This document shows, in pieces, positions 1-8,196 of a stretch of DNA of 64,000 bases. Source of the stretch: Marinomonas alcarazii (GTDB lineage: Bacteria > Pseudomonadota > Gammaproteobacteria > Pseudomonadales > Marinomonadaceae); the NCBI RefSeq assembly GCF_003208215.1, contig NZ_QKLW01000010.1:1-64000 (forward strand), read 5' to 3'. The translations under genes and the position numbers were made by a program. The notes beneath the pieces were generated by a model. That model did no database searches. It was given only the letters and a program-made list of their open reading frames with translations, and had not been told where the DNA came from. Every line of letters begins with the position of its first letter. The first letter of the stretch is position 1.

Positions 1-224
1 CCTAAAAACAATAAGCCAACATAAAGCGAATTGACGTGTTAGACGTTTCGCAAGACTTCAATTTTTTTGATCCTAAAAGGATCTTCTGAAGCCTCCAGCG
101 AGCGCCCACACAAATTATCTGATTATCTATTTTAAAGAGCGTGCTAACTTGAATGGCTAACCAAATTGTATTTAGTTAGTTGAACTTGGTCCTCGTTGCT
201 CTGAAGCCTTGTCCGTGTCAGCGA
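1..224 (-). other. Leader of an rRNA operon (16S gene lies beyond the left edge)
   Basis: Read on the minus strand, this stretch has the layout of a gammaproteobacterial rrn leader. A boxA antitermination element (GCTCTTTAAAAT, 140 to 129) is followed by a segment resembling the E. coli leader after boxA (TTTGTGTGGGCGCTCG compared with TCTGTGTGGGCACTCG, recalled from memory). The 16S gene should begin just left of position 1. A short palindrome, GATCCT/AGGATC, lies at 70-84. No protein-coding gene is visible. The match to the boxA region and to the promoter discriminator at 231-258 together make the call strong. Confidence 0.85.
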
Positions 225-230
225 GGGCGT

Positions 231-258
231 ATATTAAGGATCTACAGATTTTGTGCAA
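231..258 (-). promoter_or_regulatory. rrn P1-type promoter
   Basis: On the minus strand a -35 box TTGCAC (258-253) and a -10 box TAATAT (236-231) are separated by 16 bp. They are followed by a GC-rich discriminator, ACGCC, and then CTGACACGG, which matches the start region of E. coli rrnB P1. The A/T-rich stretch at 260-300 is positioned like an UP element. A GC-rich discriminator is the known hallmark of stringent (ppGpp) control of rRNA promoters, so growth-rate control is inferred. Confidence 0.85.
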
Positions 259-341
259 CCTTTTTTTGAGGTTTTTTATCATTTTGTCATATTTATTTGC
301 TTAAGCCGCAAAAGCCGATTAATAAACAATCAATAAGCGTA

Positions 342-377
342 AAAAAGGCCATTATTTGAACAAATAATGGCCTTTTT
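342..377 (-). terminator. Rho-independent terminator, end of polyamine-type ABC operon
   Basis: A perfect 17-bp inverted repeat (342-358 with 361-377) has a 2-nt loop and A- and T-runs on its flanks. It can therefore stop transcription in either direction. It separates the ABC operon ending at 401 from the rrn promoter. Confidence 0.9.
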
Positions 378-400
378 CGATTTCAATTATAACTATCTAT

Positions 401-1201
401 TTATGATGAACGGCTAGAAAGCTCCCGACGACGTTTTACTTCATAAACAATGGCCAACAAAATAGTGACAGAAATCATCACTAAACCAAGGGCATTTACC
501 GCAGGTGTTAACCCTGTTCTTACTTTGGAAGCAATATAAACGGTTAATGTCGTGTCATAACCTTTAACAAACAAAGTCGTGTTGTAGTTTTCAAACGATT
601 GCAAAAAGGCAATCGCTGCCGCAGAAAATATAGCAGGCTTTAAATAAGGCAAAAGAATACGTCGGAACGCTTGCCACTGAGTAGCCCCCAAACTCAACGC
701 TGCATTTTCAAGCGTACGATCAAACCGCTGTAACCGAGCTAATACCATGAGCATGACATAAGCTGCAATAAAGGTCGTTTGAGCAACAACTGTTAAGAAT
801 ACTCCGCCACTCACTGACAACCCTTTCCAGAAAATGAGCGTTGAAATACCCACAATAACACCTGGTGTTAATAATGGTGACATCATCAACGAGTATAGGA
901 AAGTTTTCCCCCTACCCTGAACCGTCGATAAAAACAACGCACAACAAATACCAATCGGCACAGCAACCACCAGTACACCAGCCGCTACTAGTACGCTGGT
1001 CCATAGCGCTGTCCACATAGCGCCATCTTGAGCCAGCGCCTCAAACCATTTTAGCGTTGCCCCTTTCCAAGGAGACACCGTTGGGAACCGACTATCATTG
1101 AACGTTGCCAGCCCCATAATAATCAGCGGTGTAAATAGGTAGATAAAAAACACACCAATATAAAAACGTATCGCAAAGCGCATGATTGTTTCAGACTTCA
1201 T
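401..1201 (-). CDS. ABC transporter permease, PotC-type (polyamine family)
   Basis: Inner-membrane permease of 266 residues, the usual PotC/PotI length, expected to pair with the upstream permease and ATPase to import a polyamine or related cation. It has about six hydrophobic segments, the first near residues 10-30. The inner-membrane EAA loop lies near residues 164-190 (ENAALSLGATQWQAFRRILLP), where the ATPase docks. The ATG at 1201 overlaps the stop of the preceding permease by 4 bp and has a GGGGGA ribosome-binding site. It is the last gene of its operon and a strong terminator follows. Substrate is inferred from family only. Confidence 0.85.
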   Translation of the reverse strand: MKSETIMRFAIRFYIGVFFIYLFTPLIIMGLATFNDSRFPTVSPWKGATLKWFEALAQDGAMWTALWTSVLVAAGVLVVAVPIGICCALFLSTVQGRGKTFLYSLMMSPLLTPGVIVGISTLIFWKGLSVSGGVFLTVVAQTTFIAAYVMLMVLARLQRFDRTLENAALSLGATQWQAFRRILLPYLKPAIFSAAAIAFLQSFENYNTTLFVKGYDTTLTVYIASKVRTGLTPAVNALGLVMISVTILLAIVYEVKRRRELSSRSS

Positions 1202-2085
1202 TTTGCAATGTCCCCCAAACCAACTTTAAAGACACGCATCACCAAGGCAATAAAACCAATACAAATGACTAGCAATAAAAATGCGTACGCTGCCCCTTGG
1301 TTCCAATCGCCTCCTTCAAAAAACCAATTGTAAATAATTTGAGTAAACCAACGGCTGCCGGGAGACCCTAATAACGCCGGAACAGCGTAACTTCCCGCTG
1401 CTAACATAAAGGTCATAATGCAGCCCGTTGCAATCCCAGGCTTGGCATGGGGAATCACTACACGCCAATGTGTACGAATCCAGCCAGCACCTAAATTACG
1501 CGCTGCTTTAATTTGATTGGTATCCAAACTCTCGATAGCGTTGTAAATAGGAAAAATCATAAACAAGATATAGGCGTAAACCATACCAATGAGTACACCA
1601 CCATCGCCGGACAAAAATCGAATAGGCCGATCGATAAGCCCCAATCCTAGTAACAATGCATTCAGCGGCCCTTTATAGGCGAGAATGATGTACCAAGAAA
1701 ACGTACGTAGAATTTCATTGATCCAAAACGGAATGATCAATAACAATAAACACAGTGCGGCTTTTTGAGGTGTTGCGACTTTAGCAAGGTAAAAAGCAAT
1801 CGGATAACTAACAACTAATGTTAACCCCGTCACCAGCACGCTTGACCAGATCGTTTTGAAGAAAATCGCCAAATGTATTTTATTGCTGAACAGCGTTTCA
1901 TAATTAACTAAGGAATAAGTATCTTTTGGCCCACCGATATCGGCCGGCAATAGATTTGGTCGAAACGAGTAATCCACCATCAAAAGCTGAGGCAGTATCA
2001 CCATACCAATCAACCAGATTGCGATCATCCCTATAATGCCAACCGCTAATCCGCTACCAAATCGCGACTTTAGCTGACTAAACAT
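1198..2085 (-). CDS. ABC transporter permease, PotB-type (polyamine family)
   Basis: First permease of the importer, 295 residues from the ATG at 2085. I chose this ATG because GGAGAG sits 5-6 bp upstream; an in-frame TTG at 2100 would add five residues without a better site. It has six predicted membrane helices, a long first periplasmic region (VDYSFRPN to YSLVNYETLF) typical of PotB/PotH, and an EAA loop around AARNLGAGWIRTHWRVVIPHA. The gene overlaps the ATPase stop by 8 bp and the next permease by 4 bp, so translation is probably coupled. Confidence 0.85.
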   Translation of the reverse strand: MFSQLKSRFGSGLAVGIIGMIAIWLIGMVILPQLLMVDYSFRPNLLPADIGGPKDTYSLVNYETLFSNKIHLAIFFKTIWSSVLVTGLTLVVSYPIAFYLAKVATPQKAALCLLLLIIPFWINEILRTFSWYIILAYKGPLNALLLGLGLIDRPIRFLSGDGGVLIGMVYAYILFMIFPIYNAIESLDTNQIKAARNLGAGWIRTHWRVVIPHAKPGIATGCIMTFMLAAGSYAVPALLGSPGSRWFTQIIYNWFFEGGDWNQGAAYAFLLLVICIGFIALVMRVFKVGLGDIAK

Positions 2086-3160
2086 GGCCCTCTCCTGCAA
2101 TCACAATGGCATCTTGCTCATTATAAGACAGGCTAACAGGCGCGCCTTTTTTCAGAGATTCAGAGAATTGATGCGTTCCAAGCTGGATAGACAAAGCTTG
2201 ATCTGCAGGGGTTTTGGCATTCAATGTCAGATAGGCGCCTTCGAAGTTTACTTCGTCAATAGTCGCGCCTAATGTGTGCATGCCATCTTCAGCCTGCAAT
2301 CTAAAATGTTCAGGTCGAATAAAAAGCGTAGCGTCTGCACCTACTGCGACATTACCATGCGAGCGTCCAGACAGTTTGCCAAGCGGCCCACAATCCAACA
2401 CAACAAGATCCGAGTTGGCGGCAACGACTTTGCCAGAAACGCCATTATTTTCTCCCACAAAAGAGGCAACAAATGCCGTATGTGGATCTTTATAAAGAGT
2501 AATGGGATCAGCAACTTGCTGAATGCGCCCCGCTGACATAACCGCGACTCGATCCGACATAGTCAGCGCTTCGCCTTGATCATGGGTGATATAGATGAAA
2601 GTAATGCCTGTTTTACGCTGAATGGCTTTCAATTCGGTGCGCATATGTTGGCGCAACTTTAAGTCCAATGCAGATAATGGCTCATCCAATAACAAAACTT
2701 GAGGCTCAACCGCTAAAGCTCGGGCAATAGCAATACGCTGCCTTTGACCACCTGATAACTCAGAAACTTTTTTTGTTCCACTGCCTTCTAGAGCCACCAA
2801 TTCAAGCAAGCGATCGGAGGCTTTTTTGCGCTCACTTTTCGAAACACCGCGAACCTCTAAACCGAACTCTATGTTTTCGGCCACTGTCATCAGAGGAAAA
2901 AGGGCGAGGTTTTGAAAAATCATCGAGGTTGGTCTTTTATTGGCCGGCACACCACGCATGCTCTTACCACCAATCTTAATATCGCCTTGTGTCGGGTCGA
3001 TAAAACCACTGATCATATTCAAGATGGTCGTTTTGCCACAACCTGAAGGACCTAAGAAACTAAAAAATTCGCCGGACTGTATGGTTAAATCGGTTTTCTG
3101 TATGGCGGTAAAGTCGCCAAATTGCATGACGGTATTATCTAGGTGAACACTGCTATCCAT
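2078..3160 (-). CDS. ABC transporter ATP-binding protein, PotA-type
   Basis: Cytoplasmic ATPase of 360 residues that powers the two PotB/PotC-type permeases. Visible motifs are Walker A (GPSGCGKTT), the signature (LSGGQRQR), Walker B (LLLDEP) and the switch histidine (ITHDQ). A C-terminal TOBE-like regulatory domain follows (GVSGKVVAANSD onward). The ATG at 3160 fits the family N-terminus and has GAGAG just upstream; the longer in-frame extension to 3193 runs into the preceding stem-loop and is unlikely. It is separated from the binding-protein gene by a terminator-like hairpin, so its expression is probably lower than that of the binding protein. Confidence 0.88.
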   Translation of the reverse strand: MDSSVHLDNTVMQFGDFTAIQKTDLTIQSGEFFSFLGPSGCGKTTILNMISGFIDPTQGDIKIGGKSMRGVPANKRPTSMIFQNLALFPLMTVAENIEFGLEVRGVSKSERKKASDRLLELVALEGSGTKKVSELSGGQRQRIAIARALAVEPQVLLLDEPLSALDLKLRQHMRTELKAIQRKTGITFIYITHDQGEALTMSDRVAVMSAGRIQQVADPITLYKDPHTAFVASFVGENNGVSGKVVAANSDLVVLDCGPLGKLSGRSHGNVAVGADATLFIRPEHFRLQAEDGMHTLGATIDEVNFEGAYLTLNAKTPADQALSIQLGTHQFSESLKKGAPVSLSYNEQDAIVIAGEGHV

Positions 3161-3193
3161 ATTTCTCTCGCTGGTTATTTTTTCTCGATACAA

Positions 3194-3229
3194 AAAGCCC
3201 CTTACGACCTATTTGTCGCAAGGGGCTTT
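3194..3229 (-). terminator. Intra-operon stem-loop (partial terminator) after the binding-protein gene
   Basis: The arms 3194-3208 and 3215-3229 pair over 15 bp with one mismatch and a 6-nt loop. On the minus strand a T-run follows the stem. It lies between the solute-binding-protein gene and the ATPase gene, so read-through rather than full stop is expected, giving binding-protein excess. Confidence 0.75.
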
Positions 3230-3234
3230 CGAGG

Positions 3235-4344
3235 TTATGCAGACAAGTAACGGTCTTGGTATTCGTTACGTAGTGCGACGTACCATGGTTCTTGAATAGG
3301 CCACCACCAAAGGTTGGCTAAATCTTGCTCGCTGTAAGAGTCTTGGAAGAACTGCTTCGTCTCAGCTGGCAATAAAGCATCTGCACCTTTTGATGTAGAG
3401 TTATAACCGGTAGATTTAACGAACATCGCGCCCGCTTCCGGCGTGTAATACCAGTTAATGAATTCGTAGACAGAGTCGACGTTATTGGCATTTTTCGGAA
3501 TAACAAAACCTTCCATCCATGCCAACGCACCTTCTTTTGGTGCACCATAGGCAATTGGCTCACCTTCTGATTGCAACTTGAAGGCAGTACTGTCCCAAGT
3601 TTGACCAATAATCGCACCATTGGTACGGAATGCACCTTGCGCTTCGTTTTCTGTCGACCAGAACTGAGCAAGTGCGCCCTTATGTTCGGCAGCGACTTTT
3701 AAGATAACATCGAAGTTAGCACGCATGGCTTTTTCGTTTTTGTACGAATCCAATAAAGGGAAAGGAAGTTTGCCCGCTTTTTCTAGCCACAAACCAATGC
3801 CGACAAGAGCCGAGTGGCCACGAACCGTTACGCCACCTGCGTTTTCTGGCAACCAAAGGTCACCGTAGCTTAGCTCTTTACTGATTTTTGCATTATTTTT
3901 ATTGTAAGCAATCGCCTCGGTTCCCCAATCAGATGGAGCGAAGTAACGCTTGCCATTAACGATCCCACCGACATCCGATCCAGACAAGGCACTTTCTAAA
4001 CAACCATCCCAATTAATTCTTTTCACATCAAGAGGCTGCACTAAATCGTAATCAACGTATCCAGGTACACGGTCGACCGTTGGCATAATAATATCAAACC
4101 CGGTTCCATCCGTAGCACGCAACGAGTTCATTAACTCATCGTTCGTTCCATACGGTGTAAACGTCGCATTAATACCTGTTTTTGCCTTGAAGTCCGCTAA
4201 CATTTCATCGGTGATATAACCTGCCCACGCATAAATGCGCAGCTCTTTGTTAGCCGCAATAGCTTTATTGATCGAAAACGGGGTAGCGGCAACAGCACCT
4301 GCAATAGAGGCGCCTTTCACGAATTGGCGACGAGAAAGGGTCAT
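3235..4344 (-). CDS. Tat-type periplasmic solute-binding protein, PotD/PotF family
   Basis: Periplasmic binding protein of 369 residues delivering a polyamine or similar substrate to the downstream PotABC-type importer. The N-terminus carries a canonical twin-arginine signal (SRRQFVKG, residues 4-11) then a hydrophobic stretch and a likely cleavage after NKAIAA. Mature sequence begins KELRIYAWAGYI, the usual start of the PotD/PotF fold, with SDWGTEAIAYNK in the hinge region. The ATG at 4344 has a perfect AAGGAG site 7 bp upstream; an in-frame start at 4392 would bury the signal. Tat export implies folding in the cytoplasm, which is uncommon for PotD proteins. It is the first gene of a four-gene operon. 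Confidence 0.88.
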   Translation of the reverse strand: MTLSRRQFVKGASIAGAVAATPFSINKAIAANKELRIYAWAGYITDEMLADFKAKTGINATFTPYGTNDELMNSLRATDGTGFDIIMPTVDRVPGYVDYDLVQPLDVKRINWDGCLESALSGSDVGGIVNGKRYFAPSDWGTEAIAYNKNNAKISKELSYGDLWLPENAGGVTVRGHSALVGIGLWLEKAGKLPFPLLDSYKNEKAMRANFDVILKVAAEHKGALAQFWSTENEAQGAFRTNGAIIGQTWDSTAFKLQSEGEPIAYGAPKEGALAWMEGFVIPKNANNVDSVYEFINWYYTPEAGAMFVKSTGYNSTSKGADALLPAETKQFFQDSYSEQDLANLWWWPIQEPWYVALRNEYQDRYLSA

Positions 4345-4392
4345 TCTTGAGCTCCTTTGATTTATACAATTAATGGATATTTCATTCCGCAA

Positions 4393-4681
4393 GCATCTCT
4401 TCAGCTAAAACTCACTTTAATTAAATGCTTATTCAATAACCTTATAAAACTAATACAAAATAATGACGAAAAAGTGACCATGGAAGGTTTTTTTGCCAAT
4501 TAGTCAGGATTGGTGTCACGTTTGTCGCTAAATGGCATATATTTGTCGCTTTTGGTCAAAATTATAAAGTTTTGAATTTTTTGTCCCATATAGCTCACAC
4601 AATGATCGTCACATTTTTGTCACATATTCATATTAAGGTAGTCGCATTCATCGATTTATGTAGATTAAAGCAGGTTCTGAA
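4393..4681. promoter_or_regulatory. Divergent promoter region with repeated TTTGTC elements
   Basis: This A/T-rich spacer separates the ABC operon from the chemoreceptor. The element TTTGTC followed by GC, CC or AC occurs at 4521, 4542, 4580 and 4616 in the same orientation; the first two are 21 bp apart, two helical turns. The repetition suggests a regulator-binding array, but no known operator is recognised. No gene is visible. Confidence 0.45.
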
Positions 4682-6655
4682 TTGAAAATATCCCATGTCA
4701 CCCGCACTACAACCGTGAGCTATCTAGTTATTGCGGTCATGCTTATTGCCCTGCTTCTTTGGAGCTTAATGAAGTTCCGTGGCGCTTTTGAGCAAAGCGA
4801 TAGATATACTCAAGTTTGGAAGTACTCATCCATTGAACTAAAGCAACAAATAGAAGGTTACTTATCCTCTGGAGAGGCATCAGCATTACAAGCAGCCCAA
4901 GAATTCATCGAAACAAAAATTCGCCCAGCCCTTAATCCTTTGCCGTCAAACATTAAAAAACCAATCAACGAACAATTGATTGAAATTGAAACAAGTCTGC
5001 AATCTGATGTAAGAGCCGCGGGAAAACTTTCAGGCAATCCGTTTGCCTTAATTGAAAACAATGAACGACAAACTTTACTTTCTTTGGACGCTCTTGCGGA
5101 CAAAGTTCAACGCTTCCAAAATCAGAACGGCCTGCAATCAGCGGCTATCTATCTAGCCAGCCAAGCTATCTTATATGCAGATTTAGCTCACGTGAGCAGT
5201 GCTAAAGATGAGTACTTAGCAAACCAAACAAAAGAGAATCATCAACGTCTAGCGCAAAACCTTGAGGTATTTCAGTCTCATATTGCAGAATTCAATAGCC
5301 TACCGATCTTGTCATTAGATGAAAGTTCAGAGGAAACAAGCGTCGACGATTTATCTTCACTAATGGGCTGGGCAACAGAGTCCGAAGAGAGCAACGAAGA
5401 AATAGACCCATTAGAAGAAACCAAAAGTGAGCTGCATACTTGGTCTAGTCGTTATTTAAAAGACGTTGATTCCAGTCTTATCAATATCCAGCAAGCCCTA
5501 ACCGCACAAAACAAGATCCGCAATCAGATAAAACAGCTTGAGGACATTTTGGGGCAAGGCACCAAAGACATTCAAGAAAGCGCGGAAGAAACGCAAGAGC
5601 AGACATTAATGGCGTTTTCTGTTTTTGTACTTTTGATGATATTTACCACTATAGCCGTGCATATTTTCCAAAACAAAGTGGTCGTTAAAAGTGCCAGAGA
5701 TTTGTATGTCGCCGTTAAGGACTTAGTTGAACATCAAAATATCAATACACTCACAGTCGGCAAAAATAAAAATGAACTCACCGATGTTGCCCACTATTTA
5801 AATCGCTATTTAGAGCAAATAGCCGTACAGCGGCAGCAAAGAGATACCGAACTAAACAACATATCCGTATCACTCAATGACATGCTCAACTCCTTTGCAC
5901 AAGTACATAATCTGAGCATGGCGTCACGACAAGAGTTAGATGACACACTAAGCATGTCGACTCAAGTCGAAACATTAGCGAATAAAGCAGAGGTAAGAGC
6001 TCAAGAAGTCGCGAATTACGCAGCAGAAACCAATACAGCGATGACCTATAGTGTTGATCAAGCGGCTTCGTTGGCTCAGGCCAACCAGACGACTGTTGAG
6101 CGCCTTAACAGCAGTAAAAATGCGCTATCCAGCTTAGGCAGTTCGGTCGCTAGCGCCTCTTCCATTGTCGGTGGAATTAGAGACATTTCTGAGCAGACCA
6201 ACCTACTGGCACTCAATGCGGCGATTGAAGCAGCGAGAGCGGGAGAGCACGGGCGAGGTTTCGCGGTTGTCGCTTCGGAGGTTCGTACTTTATCTACTCG
6301 AACCCAACAATCTTTAGAAGAAATAACGAAAATTTTCTCCCTTCTCACTTCAGCAACCGATAAGCTGACGAAGAACCTAGACCTCATTGAAAGCGCATCG
6401 ACAGAACAGATCAACCTGACCCATGCGCTTGGTCAATCAGCCCAAGACATTCTCGAGAAATCCAAGCAGTCGTCCCATTTAGCGAAAAAAGCGACCGGCT
6501 ATGCCGCAGAGCAAAAACAGGGAATGAATAAGCTTAATAGCGCAGTGATAAAAGTCAGAGAACAAGCAAATGAATCTGAAGTGTTTATGGCGGGTGTGAC
6601 CGATAATATTAAACAAAAGATCCAAGACATTACGACAACGCTAGGTATTAGCTAG
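4682..6655 (+). CDS. Methyl-accepting chemotaxis protein with acidic periplasmic segment
   Basis: Membrane chemoreceptor of 657 residues. TM1 is near 12-29 and TM2 near 309-328, enclosing a mostly helical periplasmic domain of about 280 residues. The cytoplasmic signalling domain has the conserved hairpin tip near residues 500-530 ([19 protein letters not shown]), which contacts CheA and CheW. Residues 213-250 contain 15 Asp/Glu and one basic residue. The start is TTG at 4682 with AGG nearby; the next ATG would cut into TM1. There is no C-terminal CheR-tethering pentapeptide. It is divergent from a polyamine-type importer, so sensing of a related ligand is possible but unproven. Confidence 0.88.
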   Translation: MKISHVTRTTTVSYLVIAVMLIALLLWSLMKFRGAFEQSDRYTQVWKYSSIELKQQIEGYLSSGEASALQAAQEFIETKIRPALNPLPSNIKKPINEQLIEIETSLQSDVRAAGKLSGNPFALIENNERQTLLSLDALADKVQRFQNQNGLQSAAIYLASQAILYADLAHVSSAKDEYLANQTKENHQRLAQNLEVFQSHIAEFNSLPILSLDESSEETSVDDLSSLMGWATESEESNEEIDPLEETKSELHTWSSRYLKDVDSSLINIQQALTAQNKIRNQIKQLEDILGQGTKDIQESAEETQEQTLMAFSVFVLLMIFTTIAVHIFQNKVVVKSARDLYVAVKDLVEHQNINTLTVGKNKNELTDVAHYLNRYLEQIAVQRQQRDTELNNISVSLNDMLNSFAQVHNLSMASRQELDDTLSMSTQVETLANKAEVRAQEVANYAAETNTAMTYSVDQAASLAQANQTTVERLNSSKNALSSLGSSVASASSIVGGIRDISEQTNLLALNAAIEAARAGEHGRGFAVVASEVRTLSTRTQQSLEEITKIFSLLTSATDKLTKNLDLIESASTEQINLTHALGQSAQDILEKSKQSSHLAKKATGYAAEQKQGMNKLNSAVIKVREQANESEVFMAGVTDNIKQKIQDITTTLGIS

Positions 6656-6701
6656 GGAAAAAGCACTTTCCGTCTAAAATAATTCAACGCCAGAAACAAA
6701 A

Positions 6702-6721
6702 AATCCAGCCTAAGCTGGATT
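6702..6721 (-). terminator. Terminator of serA, shared with the convergent chemoreceptor gene
   Basis: Perfect 8-bp arms (6702-6709, 6714-6721) with a 4-nt loop. The minus strand has a run of T after the stem; the plus strand has a weaker one. It lies between convergent genes. Confidence 0.8.
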
Positions 6722-6746
6722 CTTTGTTAAAGCCTAGCGTTCAAGC

Positions 6747-7976
6747 TTAAAACAAAACGCGTGCTTTCACTGTGCCTTCTACTTCTTTCACTTTCTCAAG
6801 CGCTAATTCACCTTCTTCTGCATCCACATCCATTACCATGTAGCCAAGCTTCTCCGTAGTACGAAGGTACTGACCCGTAATGTTGATGTTGTTCTCAGAG
6901 AAGATCGCATTGATCTTAGACAGCACACCAGGGCGGTTTTCATGAATATGCAGAATACGATGATTATTCGCTTGAGCTGGTAGCGCCACTTCAGGGAAGT
7001 TAACCGCAGCGATTGTCGTACCAACATCAGAGTATTTAACCAGCTTATCAGCCACTTCAATACCGATGTTCTCTTGCGCTTCCATTGTGCTACCACCGAT
7101 GTGAGGCGTTAGAATCACATTGTCCAAGCCACGAAGCGGAGAAACAAACTCTTCGTCATTGCCTTTAGGCTCAACAGGGAACACATCAATGGCAGCCCCA
7201 CCTAAAGCGCCAGTTTTAATCGCTTCTGCTACGGCGTCAAGATCCGCTACTGTGCCGCGAGAGGCGTTAATAAAGATAGCGCCTTGCTTCATCTGTGACA
7301 CTTCTTTCGCACCAATCATCATCTTAGTGGAGCTGGTTTCTGGCACATGCAAGCTAATAATGTCGCTGGTTGACAGCAGCTCTTTCAGGCTCTTAATCTG
7401 GCGAGCATTACCTAAAGGTAACTTGGTGACAATGTCGTAAAAGCAGACTTCCATACCCAAGGATTCAGCCAGAACACTCAATTGAGTACCGATACTTCCG
7501 TAACCAATAATACCTAGACGCTTACCACGAGTTTCGAAAGAACCCACAGCAGATTTAATCCAGCCACCGCGATGACATGCTGCGTTCTTCTCAGGGATGC
7601 CGCGCAGCAATAGGATTAATTGACCCAACACCAACTCAGCAACACTACGAGTATTAGAGTAAGGCGCATTAAATACCACAATGCCTTTTTCGCTTGCCGC
7701 ATCTAGATCAACTTGGTTTGTACCGATGCAGAAACAGCCAATAGCGACCAGCTTATTAGCATGCGCTAAGACTTTTTCAGTCAGCTGAGTGCGGGAACGA
7801 ATACCAATGAAGTGCGCTTCTGAGATTTTTTCAATCAGCTCATCTTCCGCTAATGCTGTCTTATGGTATTCAATGTTGGTATAACCAGCGTCATTCAATG
7901 CGTCCAATGCAGATTGATGAACGCCTTCTAATAACAAAATTTTGATTTTGCCTTTGTCTAGTGAGTTGTTGCTCAT
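6747..7976 (-). CDS. serA: D-3-phosphoglycerate dehydrogenase
   Basis: Cytoplasmic enzyme of 409 residues catalysing NAD-dependent oxidation of 3-phosphoglycerate, the first committed step of serine synthesis. Seen: the Rossmann motif GIIGYGSIG near 155-163, catalytic Arg240, Glu269 and His292 at the same positions as the E. coli enzyme, and a C-terminal ACT domain (about 338-409) that in the family binds serine for feedback inhibition. The ATG at 7976 matches E. coli length; an in-frame upstream extension to 8039 is not family-like. It is monocistronic, with its own upstream region carrying a long inverted repeat and its own terminator. Confidence 0.96.
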   Translation of the reverse strand: MSNNSLDKGKIKILLLEGVHQSALDALNDAGYTNIEYHKTALAEDELIEKISEAHFIGIRSRTQLTEKVLAHANKLVAIGCFCIGTNQVDLDAASEKGIVVFNAPYSNTRSVAELVLGQLILLLRGIPEKNAACHRGGWIKSAVGSFETRGKRLGIIGYGSIGTQLSVLAESLGMEVCFYDIVTKLPLGNARQIKSLKELLSTSDIISLHVPETSSTKMMIGAKEVSQMKQGAIFINASRGTVADLDAVAEAIKTGALGGAAIDVFPVEPKGNDEEFVSPLRGLDNVILTPHIGGSTMEAQENIGIEVADKLVKYSDVGTTIAAVNFPEVALPAQANNHRILHIHENRPGVLSKINAIFSENNINITGQYLRTTEKLGYMVMDVDAEEGELALEKVKEVEGTVKARVLF

Positions 7977-8090
7977 GGCTCGTTCGACTTCTCTATTATG
8001 GTGGGGGAAAATGTATGCGCATATGTTACCACAGAACATTCTGTGTCGTATTCAAGATACAAGAATGTCTTTCATTATGATAAGAGCGAA

Positions 8091-8148
8091 ACTCATACAA
8101 AGTATTGATGCTAACACTATCTAAATATCGTCAATACAAAGTATGAGT
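8091..8148. repeat. Long inverted repeat upstream of serA
   Basis: Arms 8091-8108 and 8131-8148 are 18 nt each and complementary except for a central 3-nt AAA/AAA mismatch, separated by 22 nt. A further palindrome, ACAGAA/TTCTGT, lies at about 8031-8044. Both sit between trmA and serA in the presumed serA promoter or leader. Function unknown. Confidence 0.6.
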
Positions 8149-8160
8149 CATGTTGCGCTC

Positions 8161-8196
8161 AATATAGAAAAAGGCTTCGCAGCCTTTTTCTATATT
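8161..8196 (-). terminator. Terminator of trmA
   Basis: Perfect 16-bp arms (8161-8176 and 8181-8196) with a tcgc loop and internal A- and T-runs. The stem overlaps the last two bases of trmA. Confidence 0.85.

Noticed and set aside
70..84. GATCCT/AGGATC hairpin as a terminator
   Set aside because: Too short, and the T-run is on the wrong side for leftward transcription; it lies inside the rrn leader.
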